From JASGCP01 sp965263285 (GTDB taxonomy: Bacteria; Bacteroidota; Bacteroidia; Chitinophagales; Chitinophagaceae): a stretch of DNA of 64,000 bases. Positions 7,648 to 16,771 of this stretch are shown here, one piece after another. Positions within the stretch are counted from its first letter, which is position 1. Every line of letters begins with the position of its first letter. The stretch is taken from assembly GCA_965263285.1 (NCBI GenBank), contig CBDHHD010000004.1, positions 496,001-560,000 on the forward strand. The letters are read 5' to 3'. A program made the translations under genes and the position numbers. The notes below the pieces were generated by a model. The model did no database searches. It had not been told where the DNA came from and saw nothing but the letters and a program-made list of their open reading frames with translations.

Positions 7648-8706
7648 CTATATTTCTAACACCCAATTGTATGTGTTAGGAATATCATTGTATCTTATTT
7701 TTGTAATAAGATCAAACAACTTAGGGGCTATTTCTAATTTGTCGACATTAAATTTAAGTGTGGTATCTTTATATGTTAACTTTTCAATATACGATATAAC
7801 AGCTGCAGTACCCGCCCCAAATACTTCTTTTAGTGTGCCTTCTTTATAAGCTTGTATAATTTCATTTACATGAATAGGTCGCTCTTCTACTTTTAATTTA
7901 AACACATCCTTTGCTAAAGTAAGAATCGTATTTCTTGTAACACCAGGCAATATAGTACCTTCTGTTAATGCGGGGGTAATCAAACTATTTCCAATAAGAA
8001 AAAAAACATTCATCATTCCCACTTCTTGTAGCCATACATGTTCATTTGCATCTGTCCATAATATTTGGTCATACCCTTTTTCATTCGCTAACATAGTAGG
8101 ATATAAACTACCTCCATAATTACCAGCATTTTTAGCAAAGCCCACCCCCCCTGGTGCTGCTCTTGTATATTTTTCTTCTATTAAGATATTCATAGGATGT
8201 GAAAAATAAGGACCTGATGGACTTAACATCAACACAAACATATAGGTATCTGAAGGACGCACTCTTAATATCTCATCTGTTGCAAATAACAAAGGGCGGA
8301 TATAGAGAGAACAATCTTTTTTTGTTGGAATCCAATTACGATCAAGATCTATCAGTTGCTTCAATCCACCAATAAATATATCTTCTGTAATATGTGGCAT
8401 ACACATTCTTGTTGCCGAATTATTCATTCTATCAAGATTTTCATAGGGGCGAAATACAAACACCTTTCCTTGTTCATTCTTAAATGCTTTCATCCCCTCA
8501 AAAATGGCTTGTCCATAATGTAAAGCAGAATTACCAACAGAAAGAGAAATAGGGGCAAAAGGTAGAATAGATACCTCCTGCCATTTTTTATCTCTATATT
8601 GAGCCACTAACATGTGATCTGTAAAAACAGTACCAAAAGGAATATGATCAAATGTATTATCTCTTAAAGATGACGAAGCAACTTTTTGAATAGGAAATAG
8701 TATCAT
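7648..8706 (-). CDS. ilvE: Branched-chain amino acid aminotransferase
   Basis: About 352 residues, fold-type IV PLP enzyme that transfers the amino group between glutamate and the keto acids of Leu, Ile and Val. It shows the family landmarks HYGQAIFEGMKAF, SLYIRPLLFAT, GGVGFAKNAGNYGGSL (the PLP-binding Lys is in AKNAGNY), GYDQILWTDA and LPGVTRNTI. Length is normal for bacterial IlvE. An ATG at 8736 would add ten residues; the ATG at 8706 (MILFPIQKV) fits the family start better. It is divergent from the aminotransferase at 8889. Confidence 0.93.
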   Translation of the reverse strand: MILFPIQKVASSSLRDNTFDHIPFGTVFTDHMLVAQYRDKKWQEVSILPFAPISLSVGNSALHYGQAIFEGMKAFKNEQGKVFVFRPYENLDRMNNSATRMCMPHITEDIFIGGLKQLIDLDRNWIPTKKDCSLYIRPLLFATDEILRVRPSDTYMFVLMLSPSGPYFSHPMNILIEEKYTRAAPGGVGFAKNAGNYGGSLYPTMLANEKGYDQILWTDANEHVWLQEVGMMNVFFLIGNSLITPALTEGTILPGVTRNTILTLAKDVFKLKVEERPIHVNEIIQAYKEGTLKEVFGAGTAAVISYIEKLTYKDTTLKFNVDKLEIAPKLFDLITKIRYNDIPNTYNWVLEI

Positions 8707-8791
8707 ATAAACATTAAATTTAATGCTAAAATACATGATTATTATAAATCATGTAATATTAAGTTGTAATCTCTCTTATATATATTACTAA

Positions 8792-8799
8792 CAAATGTA
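8792..8799 (-). promoter_or_regulatory. TAnnTTTG promoter box for ilvE
   Basis: TACATTTG on the minus strand, about 85 nt before the ilvE ATG at 8706. Confidence 0.4.
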
Positions 8800-8867
8800 A
8801 TAACTTGCACCTCAAAAAAAGATTTAGCCATTTAACCCAACAAATAAATTAATCTCTTGAATTTATT

Positions 8868-8875
8868 TATCTTTG
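8868..8875 (+). promoter_or_regulatory. TAnnTTTG promoter box for the class I aminotransferase
   Basis: TATCTTTG ends 13 nt before the ATG at 8889. The solo motif CACCTCAAAAAAAGATTTAG lies 40-60 nt further upstream (8808-8830). Confidence 0.55.
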
Positions 8876-8888
8876 CAAAAAAAAACAT

Positions 8889-10082
8889 ATGCAATTTTCA
8901 ACTCTATTAAATCGTTTTAGCGAATCGGAGACATTAAGATTAGCAAAGTTAGGAAGAGAGCTAAAAGCTAAAGGCATTGATATTATTGACTTTAGTTTAG
9001 GAGAACCCGACTTCAACACTCCTGCACATATCAAAGAAGCAGGCATAAAAGCCATACAGGACAACTGGAGCCATTATACCCCCGTATCAGGATATCAAGA
9101 TTTAAGAGAAGCTATTTGCCAAAAATTTAAAAGAGATAATAATCTTTCTTATACACCCGACCAAATTGTTGCTTCTACAGGCGCTAAACAAAGTCTAGCA
9201 AATGTTATTTTATCACTTATAGATGAAGGAGATGAAGTAATTATTCCCACACCCTATTGGGTAACTTATTCAGAATTGGTAAAAATAGCAAGAGGAATAC
9301 CTAAAATAGTACGCACAAAAACAATCCATCGTTTAAAAATTACACCTGAAGAGCTAGCGCAAGCCATTACTCCTACAACTAAAATGTTTTTATTTTCTTC
9401 TCCATGTAATCCTTCTGGCAGCGTATATACCAAACAAGAATTAGTTGCATTAGTAGAAATACTTAAAAAACATCCTCAAATCATTGTTGTTTCAGATGAA
9501 ATTTATGAATACATCAATTATATAGGCAAGCACGAAAGCATTGCACAATTTGCCGATATATATGATAGAACCGTGGTTGTAAATGGACTTAGTAAAGGAT
9601 ATGCTATGACAGGTTGGAGATTAGGATATATTGCCGCACATAAAGATATTGCTAAAGCATGTGATAAATTGCAAGGTCAATTTACAAGTGGCACATGTTC
9701 TATTGCCCAAAGAGCGGCTATCACAGCATTGACAGCTAATCATCAGCCAAGTATAGATATGACAAAAGAGTTTACAAAAAGAAAAGAAAAAGTACTTCAA
9801 TTTATTAAAGAAATACCCCATATCTCTATTATTCCTCCCGATGGTGCATTTTATGTATTTCCCAATATGAGTTACTATTTTAATAAAACAGATGGAACAA
9901 CAAAAATAAAAAATGCATCCGACTTATCTATGTTTTTGTTAGAAAACGCACATGTCTCTTCTGTAATGGGTGATGCATTTGGCGAACCCGACTGCATACG
10001 CTTTTCATTTGCTTGTAGCACGGAGAAAATAGAAGAAGGATGGAAGCGTATCGGTAAAGCATTAAATACTCTTCATTTATAA
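8889..10082 (+). CDS. aspC: Aspartate/aromatic-type aminotransferase (class I)
   Basis: 397 residues, PLP-dependent fold-type I aminotransferase of the aspartate aminotransferase I-gamma type. Visible landmarks are FSLGEPDFNTP at 36-46, SPCNPSGSVY at 171-180, SDEIYEYI at 202-209, NGLSKGYAMTGWRLGY with the Schiff-base Lys at about 236, and the C-terminal IRFSFACS containing the substrate-carboxylate Arg. It probably interconverts aspartate and oxaloacetate, but substrate choice (for example aromatic or prephenate) cannot be fixed from sequence alone. A polysaccharide deacetylase gene starts 14 nt downstream and may be co-transcribed. Confidence 0.88.
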   Translation: MQFSTLLNRFSESETLRLAKLGRELKAKGIDIIDFSLGEPDFNTPAHIKEAGIKAIQDNWSHYTPVSGYQDLREAICQKFKRDNNLSYTPDQIVASTGAKQSLANVILSLIDEGDEVIIPTPYWVTYSELVKIARGIPKIVRTKTIHRLKITPEELAQAITPTTKMFLFSSPCNPSGSVYTKQELVALVEILKKHPQIIVVSDEIYEYINYIGKHESIAQFADIYDRTVVVNGLSKGYAMTGWRLGYIAAHKDIAKACDKLQGQFTSGTCSIAQRAAITALTANHQPSIDMTKEFTKRKEKVLQFIKEIPHISIIPPDGAFYVFPNMSYYFNKTDGTTKIKNASDLSMFLLENAHVSSVMGDAFGEPDCIRFSFACSTEKIEEGWKRIGKALNTLHL

Positions 10083-10096
10083 ATCATTTTTACAAC

Positions 10097-11299
10097 ATGC
10101 ATGCGTATATCTATCGCTTTCTATACAAATATTATTACCCTATTGTATTACTAAGTATATTTACATTTTATAGTTGCCATCATTACTCTAATCATCAATT
10201 ACTAGAAATTAACTCAAGTAAAGATTCTATATATATACCAAGTTGGTATAATACAAAAGAGTGGAATAGAGATTCTTTTTTATTCGCAAGAGATCAATAT
10301 GTCGATTTTATTACTCAACAAAAGACACAATGGGATTCTATTTTATGGCGACCTGCTAAAGATAGTGGAACTTTTATTACATTAAGACAATTAATAAAGC
10401 AAAATGACACGACCCATGAAATAGAAATTTTCAATCAACTATTTCATCATGACAATGACATAGTACATCTTATGATGAATATCATTCATACAAGTAATAC
10501 AGTAGAAAACCCTACCCGTACAACATTGTACAAAAAGAATAATGAGGATATTGCTTCCTCTACAGATACTGCAGTACCATTTATTCATAATGAATTTGCA
10601 CAGGATACAACAAAAAAATATATTTTTTTAACTTTTGATGATGGGCCTCAGCATGGCACCTCCAATGTGTTAGAAGTGCTACAAAAAGCAAATGTAAAAG
10701 GTAGTTTCTTTATGGTCGGAATGCATGTATTTGGAACAACAGAAAGAAACCTTGTTAACGAAATAAGAAATGGATATCCACATGTTATTTTATGCAATCA
10801 TAGCTTTTCTCATGCCAATGGGCATTATAAAAAATTCTATGCACATCCTATGTCGGCTTTTTACGACTTTATAAAAACAGAAAAGGTATTAGGGGTGCCT
10901 GATAAAATTATTCGATTACCAGGTAGAAGTGCTTGGGTGCTTGATACAAAGAGCTTATACTCTAAAGAATTGTATCCCTTATGTCGCTTATTAGATAGTG
11001 CAAAATTTAATGTAGTGGGATGGGATGAAGAATGGATGTTTTCTAAAGATGGTAAAGACTTGCCTGTGCAATCGGCCACACAAATGGCGGAAGAAATAGA
11101 AAAAGATATTGAAACGTCACATACACATACCAAAAATCAATTAGTTTTATTATCCCACGATCGCATGTTTAGATTACCTAGTGGTGTAGATTCTTTATAT
11201 AGAATGATTATGATGTTAAAAGAAAGACATACCAATTGGGCTTTTGAAACAATTGACCATTACCGTGGCATACGCATACAAGACGCAAACAATCTCTAA
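10097..11299 (+). CDS. Polysaccharide deacetylase family (CE4) lipoprotein
   Basis: 400 residues. The start YYYPIVLLSIFTFYSCHH is a lipoprotein-type signal with a candidate lipidated Cys at about residue 27. The CE4 (NodB) domain lies in the second half: FLTFDDGPQHGTSNVLEVL (catalytic and metal Asp pair), GSFFMVGMHV, CNHSFSHAN (metal-binding HxxxH), RLPGRSAWVL and LLSHDRMF. Such enzymes remove N-acetyl or O-acetyl groups from peptidoglycan or other polysaccharides. The first 170 residues have no recognised domain. It follows the aminotransferase gene by 14 nt. The polysaccharide substrate cannot be told from sequence. Confidence 0.85.
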   Translation: MHAYIYRFLYKYYYPIVLLSIFTFYSCHHYSNHQLLEINSSKDSIYIPSWYNTKEWNRDSFLFARDQYVDFITQQKTQWDSILWRPAKDSGTFITLRQLIKQNDTTHEIEIFNQLFHHDNDIVHLMMNIIHTSNTVENPTRTTLYKKNNEDIASSTDTAVPFIHNEFAQDTTKKYIFLTFDDGPQHGTSNVLEVLQKANVKGSFFMVGMHVFGTTERNLVNEIRNGYPHVILCNHSFSHANGHYKKFYAHPMSAFYDFIKTEKVLGVPDKIIRLPGRSAWVLDTKSLYSKELYPLCRLLDSAKFNVVGWDEEWMFSKDGKDLPVQSATQMAEEIEKDIETSHTHTKNQLVLLSHDRMFRLPSGVDSLYRMIMMLKERHTNWAFETIDHYRGIRIQDANNL

Positions 11300-11453
11300 A
11301 AGATAAAGGAATAGTTTTTTTTATAACTGCTCTATTAATAGACTTAGAAACAGATATAAGAAAATGAATATTAACTTAGCACCTGAAAAAAAAAATTAGC
11401 CAGATTGGATTTAACTATATTAAATCCTTTTTCTCTTAATTACAAAATAGTAA

Positions 11454-11735
11454 TTATAATGCTTTATGACTTCCGTCGCAAAATGGAGGTGTTTTAGTTG
11501 CTTTGCAATTGCATAGCCAAATAGTTTCTGTTTTTTCTGCTGTAAAAGGAAGCGACTTAAAAGGCAGAAAAGTATTATTATCCTCTCCTTTTTGAACAAG
11601 TGTTTTATGCTTGCCATTACAAAAAGGATTTTTTTCACTTAGCCCACAAGTGCACCAAGCGTATGTTTTTCCCTTTTCCACTTCTATAGGTGTAGGTTCT
11701 TTTTTAAAACAATGAGGCTTTATATTATTGCTCAT
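11454..11735 (-). CDS. CDGSH iron-sulfur domain protein (two clusters)
   Basis: 93 residues with two CDGSH-type [2Fe-2S] sites. The first is CTCGLSEKNPFCNGKH and the second CNCKATKTPPFCDGSH, each with the three Cys and one His ligand pattern. This is the small two-domain bacterial form related to mitoNEET, a redox or iron-sulfur transfer protein of uncertain partner. It is a single gene convergent with the deacetylase gene upstream and divergent from the permease at 11905. Start at the ATG of MSNNIKPH. Confidence 0.9.
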   Translation of the reverse strand: MSNNIKPHCFKKEPTPIEVEKGKTYAWCTCGLSEKNPFCNGKHKTLVQKGEDNNTFLPFKSLPFTAEKTETIWLCNCKATKTPPFCDGSHKAL

Positions 11736-11870
11736 TATATAAAAATATTTAATTAAAAAATAAAATAACTAAACAACACAAATATATTAAATTATTTCTA
11801 ACTACTCAGATATATCAATAGATTTAGATAAACAAATAATATAGTATAATATAATTTATTATTTGTAAAA

Positions 11871-11892
11871 TTACTTTTACTTTTACTTTTAC
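11871..11892 (+). repeat. Hexamer tandem repeat (TTTTAC) before the permease gene
   Basis: About three and a half copies of TTTTAC lie 13-34 nt before the ATG at 11905, inside the expected 5' leader or promoter spacer. Slippage here would change leader length by 6 bp steps. Confidence 0.6.
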
Positions 11893-11904
11893 AATGCAAC
11901 CATT

Positions 11905-13224
11905 ATGACCAAACAAGTTCAATTAAAAAAAACCTTATCTGTTTTTTTATTAAGCACTGCTGGTATTGGTATGATGATTAGTGGCACTTATGTAGGTTGG
12001 AACTTAGGACTTATTGAAAGTGGCGTATGGGGAATGCTTGTAGCTATTCTTATTGTTACAGTCATGTATGTTTGCTTTTCTTTATGTTATGCTGAATTGT
12101 CTTGTAGCATGCCTAAAGCAGGAGGAGGTTTTTTTTATTCAAGAAAAGCTTTAGGTAATGAAACAGGTTTTATAACAGGCATAAGTCAAGTACTTGAATA
12201 TGCTTTTGCATTACCAGGAGTGGCCATAGGTATTGGATTTTATATTCATGCTTTCATTCCTATTATACCCATTACTTGGATAGCTATTATCATCTATCTT
12301 TTTTTTACATTTATTAATATCTTAGGAATTGCCATCGCAGCAATAATAGAAATGCTTGTAACATTAGGTGCCATATTAGGAATAGTGGTATTTGCTATTT
12401 ATGCGATACCTCACTTTTCTATATTAGCCCTTGGTAAGGACGATATAAATGGCACTCAATTTAATGAAATATGTAAAGCAATTCCTTTTGCAATATGGTT
12501 TTTTTCTGGCATTGAAGGCTTAGCTAATATAGCAGAAGAAGCAAAAAATCCACAAAAAGATCTCACGCGTGCCTTTATTATAGCCATAACAGTTGAGGTA
12601 ATTCTTTGTTTTATTGTTTTTTTTGGTTCTATTGGTACCGAAGGGTGGAAACATGTAGTATATGATGACATGGGAACATTGTCTGATTCACCCCTATTAA
12701 TTTCATTAAAGAACATTCATGCAAACAACTGGATTATTTTCTTCGTATCTATCATGGGAATTATAGCTTTAGTTGCTTCTTTTCATGGGCTCATGATTAG
12801 CATGGGACGCGTTTCATTTGAAATGGGTAGAGATGGCTATGCACCTCGTTTTTTAAAAAACATTCATAAAAGATACCTCACCCCCTATTGGGCACTTATT
12901 ATCAATACCATACTTGGTATTATTATATTATTAATAGCAAATTTAAATTCTGTTATTACGCTATCTGCTATGGCAGCTCTTCTTTTATATGGCATTTCCA
13001 TATATAGCTTAATGGTATTGCGTAGAAAACATCCAGACATGCATCGCCCTTTTAAGTTGCCTCTTTATCCTCTACTAGCATATATAGGTTTGCTATTCAT
13101 ACTAGTATGTTTTATTGTAATAGCTATCTTTAACCCTATACTATTTACATATTTCATTTTATTTATATTGGTATCTTTTATTTTTTATAAATTCTTTTTC
13201 AAATACTTTTTTAAGACTTTATAA
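11905..13224 (+). CDS. Amino acid permease (APC superfamily)
   Basis: 439 residues with about 12 predicted membrane segments. Segment 1 has the APC signature TAGIGMMISGTYVGWNLG, the Gly-rich break that binds the substrate amino and carboxyl groups; SCSMPKAGGGFFYSRKALG and FSGIEGLANIAEEAKNPQKD (segment 6 region) are also typical. It probably imports or exchanges an amino acid or amine at the inner membrane; the nearest look-alikes are ethanolamine and basic amino acid/polyamine transporters, but the substrate is not clear. Its stop codon overlaps the start of the heptosyltransferase gene by one base. A hexamer repeat lies in its leader. Confidence 0.88.
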   Translation: MTKQVQLKKTLSVFLLSTAGIGMMISGTYVGWNLGLIESGVWGMLVAILIVTVMYVCFSLCYAELSCSMPKAGGGFFYSRKALGNETGFITGISQVLEYAFALPGVAIGIGFYIHAFIPIIPITWIAIIIYLFFTFINILGIAIAAIIEMLVTLGAILGIVVFAIYAIPHFSILALGKDDINGTQFNEICKAIPFAIWFFSGIEGLANIAEEAKNPQKDLTRAFIIAITVEVILCFIVFFGSIGTEGWKHVVYDDMGTLSDSPLLISLKNIHANNWIIFFVSIMGIIALVASFHGLMISMGRVSFEMGRDGYAPRFLKNIHKRYLTPYWALIINTILGIIILLIANLNSVITLSAMAALLLYGISIYSLMVLRRKHPDMHRPFKLPLYPLLAYIGLLFILVCFIVIAIFNPILFTYFILFILVSFIFYKFFFKYFFKTL

Positions 13225-14243
13225 TGAAATGCTTAATTATTCGCTTTTCTTCTATTGGTGATATTGTGCTCACTTCTCCTATTATAAGATGTGTAAAAAA
13301 TCAAATAAAAGATATAGAAATACACTTTTTAGTAAAAGAAAGATATGCTCATATCATTACATATCATCCTTCTATTACTAAAATATACACTTTTTATACC
13401 CATATCAAAGAAATACTTCCAGCATTACAAGAAGAGAAATATGATATCTTAATTGACTTACACAAAAACTATCGCAGTTATTATGTACGACAGTCGTTAA
13501 ACACCGCTACTTACTCTTTTCGAAAACTTACTATTCGTAAATTATTGTGCACACAATTACATTATTGTTTCTTGCCATCTAAGCATATCGTTGATCGCTA
13601 TTTTGAAGGGTTAAAGCAATTGCACATTCAAAATGACCATCAAGGTTTAGACTTTTTTATACCTTCTAACACAACCATTGTACTACCAGATATATGTAAA
13701 CCGTATTTTATTGCAATAGTTGTAGGAGCTTCTTATTACACAAAAAAAATTCCTCTATCATTACTGCAAGACATATGTAAGTTAATCTCTTACCCAATTG
13801 TACTATTAGGGAGCACAGAAGATGAAGATACAAGCCAATCTATAACAAAGTTATATCCTAATAGAATATGGAATGCTTGTGGCATATTTAATATTTACCA
13901 ATCAGCTCTTTGTATAAAACAAGCATCATTAGTCATTAGCTCTGATACAGGCTTAATGCATATTGCAGCGGCATTTAAAAAAAACATGATTACTATATGG
14001 GGCAGTACCATACCTGAATTTGGAATGTACCCTTATTATGGAGATCACCATAACATATTGCATCAGTCATTTGAAGTAAATAATCTTTCATGTCGTCCTT
14101 GCAATAAAATAGGAAAAAATAGTTGTCCTAAAAAACATTTTAAATGCATGCTACAACAGCCCACTAAAGAAATAGCTATGTTGTCAAATTATTGGATGGA
14201 TTTGTTTATCAAACAAATAAAAGACATTAAAAAAGACCATTAA
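13224..14243 (+). CDS. ADP-heptose:LPS heptosyltransferase family glycosyltransferase (GT9)
   Basis: 339 residues of the GT9 family. Landmarks are the N-terminal CLIIRFSSIGDIVLTSPIIR, the central VVGASYYTKKIP, and the nucleotide-sugar site SDTGLMHIAAAFKKNMITIW in the C-terminal half, followed by CRPCNK with CPKKHFKCM, a Cys pattern common in this family. It likely adds heptose to the lipopolysaccharide inner core at the cytoplasmic face of the inner membrane. TAATG overlap with the permease gene means the two are transcribed together, though no functional link is obvious. It cannot be assigned to WaaF or WaaC from sequence alone. Confidence 0.88.
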   Translation: MKCLIIRFSSIGDIVLTSPIIRCVKNQIKDIEIHFLVKERYAHIITYHPSITKIYTFYTHIKEILPALQEEKYDILIDLHKNYRSYYVRQSLNTATYSFRKLTIRKLLCTQLHYCFLPSKHIVDRYFEGLKQLHIQNDHQGLDFFIPSNTTIVLPDICKPYFIAIVVGASYYTKKIPLSLLQDICKLISYPIVLLGSTEDEDTSQSITKLYPNRIWNACGIFNIYQSALCIKQASLVISSDTGLMHIAAAFKKNMITIWGSTIPEFGMYPYYGDHHNILHQSFEVNNLSCRPCNKIGKNSCPKKHFKCMLQQPTKEIAMLSNYWMDLFIKQIKDIKKDH

Positions 14244-14313
14244 ACTAACGTAATAAGAATTAGAAAAGTAGAATGAAAATAATACAGTCGTAGATGACTA
14301 AATTCATTTTTTT

Positions 14314-14715
14314 GGTATAACGACTTTTTTAGTGAGCAGGTATTAAAATACACCTTTTTTTATGAATTTGATTTAATTTTTTTTAAGGCAAGTTGTGTTA
14401 ATAAAAATAGAAAATAGTCTATATTGTGTTCCTTTTACTAAAAATATTTTTATTATTACAAATAAGTTAAATCACCCCCCCCTCTAAAAAAGCCGTTATA
14501 CCTTTTTTTTGTAATGACTCAGGTATAGATTCATCATTTATTTTTTCTTTGTTTCTTTCTTTTGTATCAAGACAAAAGAAAGAAAAGGATATAAAAAATA
14601 AATGATGAATCTATATATGAGCAATTACAAAAACATAAATATCCCCCAGCACCTCAAAAAAAGATGTAGCCTTTTAGTAAACTAAATTTTTCCTCACACT
14701 AAATTTAGTTATGCC
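14314..14715. mobile_element. Composite of two element pieces (GGTATAAC-type left, GGCATAAC-type right)
   Basis: The left piece (14314-14502) starts GGTATAACGAC and ends with the near-complement GCCGTTATACC; its interior is unlike the family body. It runs directly into a second piece (14511-14715): an inverted repeat GTAATGACTCAGGTATAG with its complement near 14628, enclosing the family hairpin, then CCTCAAAAAAAGATGTAGCC (14653-14672) and a GGCATAAC-type end in reverse (CACACTAAATTTAGTTATGCC, ending 14715). No target duplication matches the outer ends. It appears to be a nested or recombined remnant between the heptosyltransferase gene and accB. Confidence 0.65.
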
Positions 14716-14763
14716 TTAAGTTAATTAGTTAGTTAGTTACAATTTGTATTTATATCTTAGCAC

Positions 14764-14791
14764 CCCAGCATCTCAAAGAAAGATGTAGCCC
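14764..14791 (+). repeat. Solo terminal motif of the repeat family upstream of accB
   Basis: CAGCATCTCAAAGAAAGATG and TAGCCC match the right-terminal motif CCTCAAAAAAAGATGTAGCC with small changes. It is followed 40 nt later by the accB promoter box. Confidence 0.55.
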
Positions 14792-14828
14792 TTAATTTAT
14801 TTGTTCAATATAAAACCAATAAATTTAC

Positions 14829-14836
14829 TAACTTTG
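14829..14836 (+). promoter_or_regulatory. TAnnTTTG promoter box for accB-accC
   Basis: TAACTTTG, 26 nt before the accB ATG at 14863. Confidence 0.5.
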
Positions 14837-14862
14837 TTTTTTTTATAATAAAAAATAGTCAT

Positions 14863-15372
14863 ATGGATTTAAAACAAATTCATGAGTTAATTAAAATTAT
14901 TAACAAAAGTAATATTGGAGAAATTAGCATTGAAGATAAAGATGGCAAAGTAATTATTAAACAAAAAGAAACACAGGAAGTAGCTATGCAACAACCTGCA
15001 AATCAATATGTTACTTCGCCAACCTTGCAACCACAACAAACAATTGCAATGCCCCCCACTCCTCCTACATCACCTATAGCTACACCTGTAGTAACAACAC
15101 CTACTATCGCAAAAACTATTCCTACCACCAATACAGTCACTATTAAAAGTCCTATGATTGGAACTTTTTACAGAAAAGCAAGTCCAGATAAACCTTATTT
15201 TGTCGAGGAAGGAACTGAAATAGAAATAGGCAAAGTACTTTGTATTATTGAAGCTATGAAACTATTTAATGAAATAGAAAGTGAAATAAAAGGGAAGATA
15301 GTAAAAATACTAGTAGAAAATGCCACTCCAGTAGAATACGATCAGCCATTATTTATTGTAGAAACAATATAA
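14863..15372 (+). CDS. accB: Biotin carboxyl carrier protein of acetyl-CoA carboxylase
   Basis: 169 residues. Residues 1-45 are the helical N-terminal part, followed by a Pro/Thr/Gln-rich flexible linker (about 50-95) and a biotinyl domain. The biotin attachment site EAMKLFNEIES is intact with the modified Lys at about 133. It carries CO2 from biotin carboxylase to the carboxyltransferase in the first step of fatty acid synthesis. accC follows 43 nt downstream, the usual pairing. The linker is long compared with the shortest forms but normal for the family. Confidence 0.95.
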   Translation: MDLKQIHELIKIINKSNIGEISIEDKDGKVIIKQKETQEVAMQQPANQYVTSPTLQPQQTIAMPPTPPTSPIATPVVTTPTIAKTIPTTNTVTIKSPMIGTFYRKASPDKPYFVEEGTEIEIGKVLCIIEAMKLFNEIESEIKGKIVKILVENATPVEYDQPLFIVETI

Positions 15373-15415
15373 ATTAAAAAAGTATCCTATCACTACTTTT
15401 ACTAATGAATTATTT

Positions 15416-16750
15416 ATGAAAAAAATATTAATTGCTAATAGAGGAGAAATTGCTCTAAGAGTTATTCGCACTTGTAGAGAAATGGGAATTAAAACAGTTG
15501 CTGTATATAGTACAGCAGACAAAGATTCATTGCATGTTCGTTTTGCTGATGAGGCGGTTTGCATTGGTAAACCCATGAGCACCGAGTCTTACTTAAACAT
15601 TGCCCATATTATGGCTACCGCAGAAATAACGAATGCAGATGCTATCCATCCAGGATATGGTTTTTTAGCAGAAAATGCAAAATTCTCTCAAATATGTGCA
15701 GAGCATAAGATTAAATTTATTGGTCCCACTGCCGACATGATTCAAGCAATGGGAGACAAGATAACTGCAAAAAAAACAATGATACAGGAAGGCGTGCCTG
15801 TTATACCCGGCAGTGACGAATTATTAGAGAATATTGATCAGGCCAAAGTATTTGCCAAAGATATTGGCTATCCTGTTATTTTAAAAGCAACCGCAGGGGG
15901 TGGAGGAAAAGGAATGCGTATAGTATGGCAAGATTCAGAAATGGAAAGAGCTTATAGCACCGCTAAAGCCGAAGCAGGAGCTGCTTTTAAAAATGATGGC
16001 ATCTATATGGAAAAATTTATAGAAGAACCTCGGCATATAGAAATACAAGTAGCAGGGGATCAATACGGACATGTATGTCACCTAAGCGAACGAGACTGCT
16101 CTATTCAAAGAAGACATCAAAAACTAGTAGAAGAATCACCTTCTCCTTTTATGACACCTGAACTAAGAGAAAAAATGGGTCAAGCGGCTGTAAAAGCAGC
16201 CAAAAGCATTAACTACGAAAGTGTAGGAACTATTGAATTCCTAGTAGATAAATATAGAAATTTCTACTTTATGGAAATGAACACCCGTATTCAAGTAGAG
16301 CACTGCGTTACAGAAGAAGTGGTTCAACTAGACCTTATTAAAGAACAAATTAAAATTGCCATGGGAGAAAGCCTATCAGGCAAAAATTATTTTCCTCAAT
16401 TATGTGCAATCGAATGCAGAATTAATGCCGAAGATCCTTACAACGACTTCCGTCCTTCCCCAGGAAAAATTACTGTTTTACATACCCCAGGAGGACACGG
16501 AGTAAGAGTAGATAGCCATGTATATGCCGGTTATACCATTCCTCCTTTTTATGACTCTATGATTGGCAAACTTATTACCGTTGCTTCTACAAGAGAGGAG
16601 GCAATTAATACCATGCATCGGGCTTTAAGCGAATATGTAATAGAAGGAGTTAAAACAACCATCCCCTTTCATCTTAAACTTATGAAAGACGAAAATTTTA
16701 TAAAAGGTAATTTTAATACTAAATTCTTAGAAACATTTAAAATGACCTAA
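15416..16750 (+). CDS. accC: Biotin carboxylase subunit of acetyl-CoA carboxylase
   Basis: 444 residues, normal for AccC. It begins MKKILIANRGEIALRVIRTC, has the ATP-grasp glycine loop KATAGGGGKGMRIV, SERDCSIQRRHQKLVEESPS, and the catalytic FMEMNTRIQVEH segment followed by ECRINAEDP. It uses ATP and bicarbonate to carboxylate the biotin on AccB. It is in an operon with accB. Before the MITE insertion at 16772 its stop was only about 31 nt from the glnS start, so the three genes were probably once one transcription unit. Confidence 0.96.
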   Translation: MKKILIANRGEIALRVIRTCREMGIKTVAVYSTADKDSLHVRFADEAVCIGKPMSTESYLNIAHIMATAEITNADAIHPGYGFLAENAKFSQICAEHKIKFIGPTADMIQAMGDKITAKKTMIQEGVPVIPGSDELLENIDQAKVFAKDIGYPVILKATAGGGGKGMRIVWQDSEMERAYSTAKAEAGAAFKNDGIYMEKFIEEPRHIEIQVAGDQYGHVCHLSERDCSIQRRHQKLVEESPSPFMTPELREKMGQAAVKAAKSINYESVGTIEFLVDKYRNFYFMEMNTRIQVEHCVTEEVVQLDLIKEQIKIAMGESLSGKNYFPQLCAIECRINAEDPYNDFRPSPGKITVLHTPGGHGVRVDSHVYAGYTIPPFYDSMIGKLITVASTREEAINTMHRALSEYVIEGVKTTIPFHLKLMKDENFIKGNFNTKFLETFKMT

Positions 16751-16771
16751 TTGGTTATTGATATATTTTAT

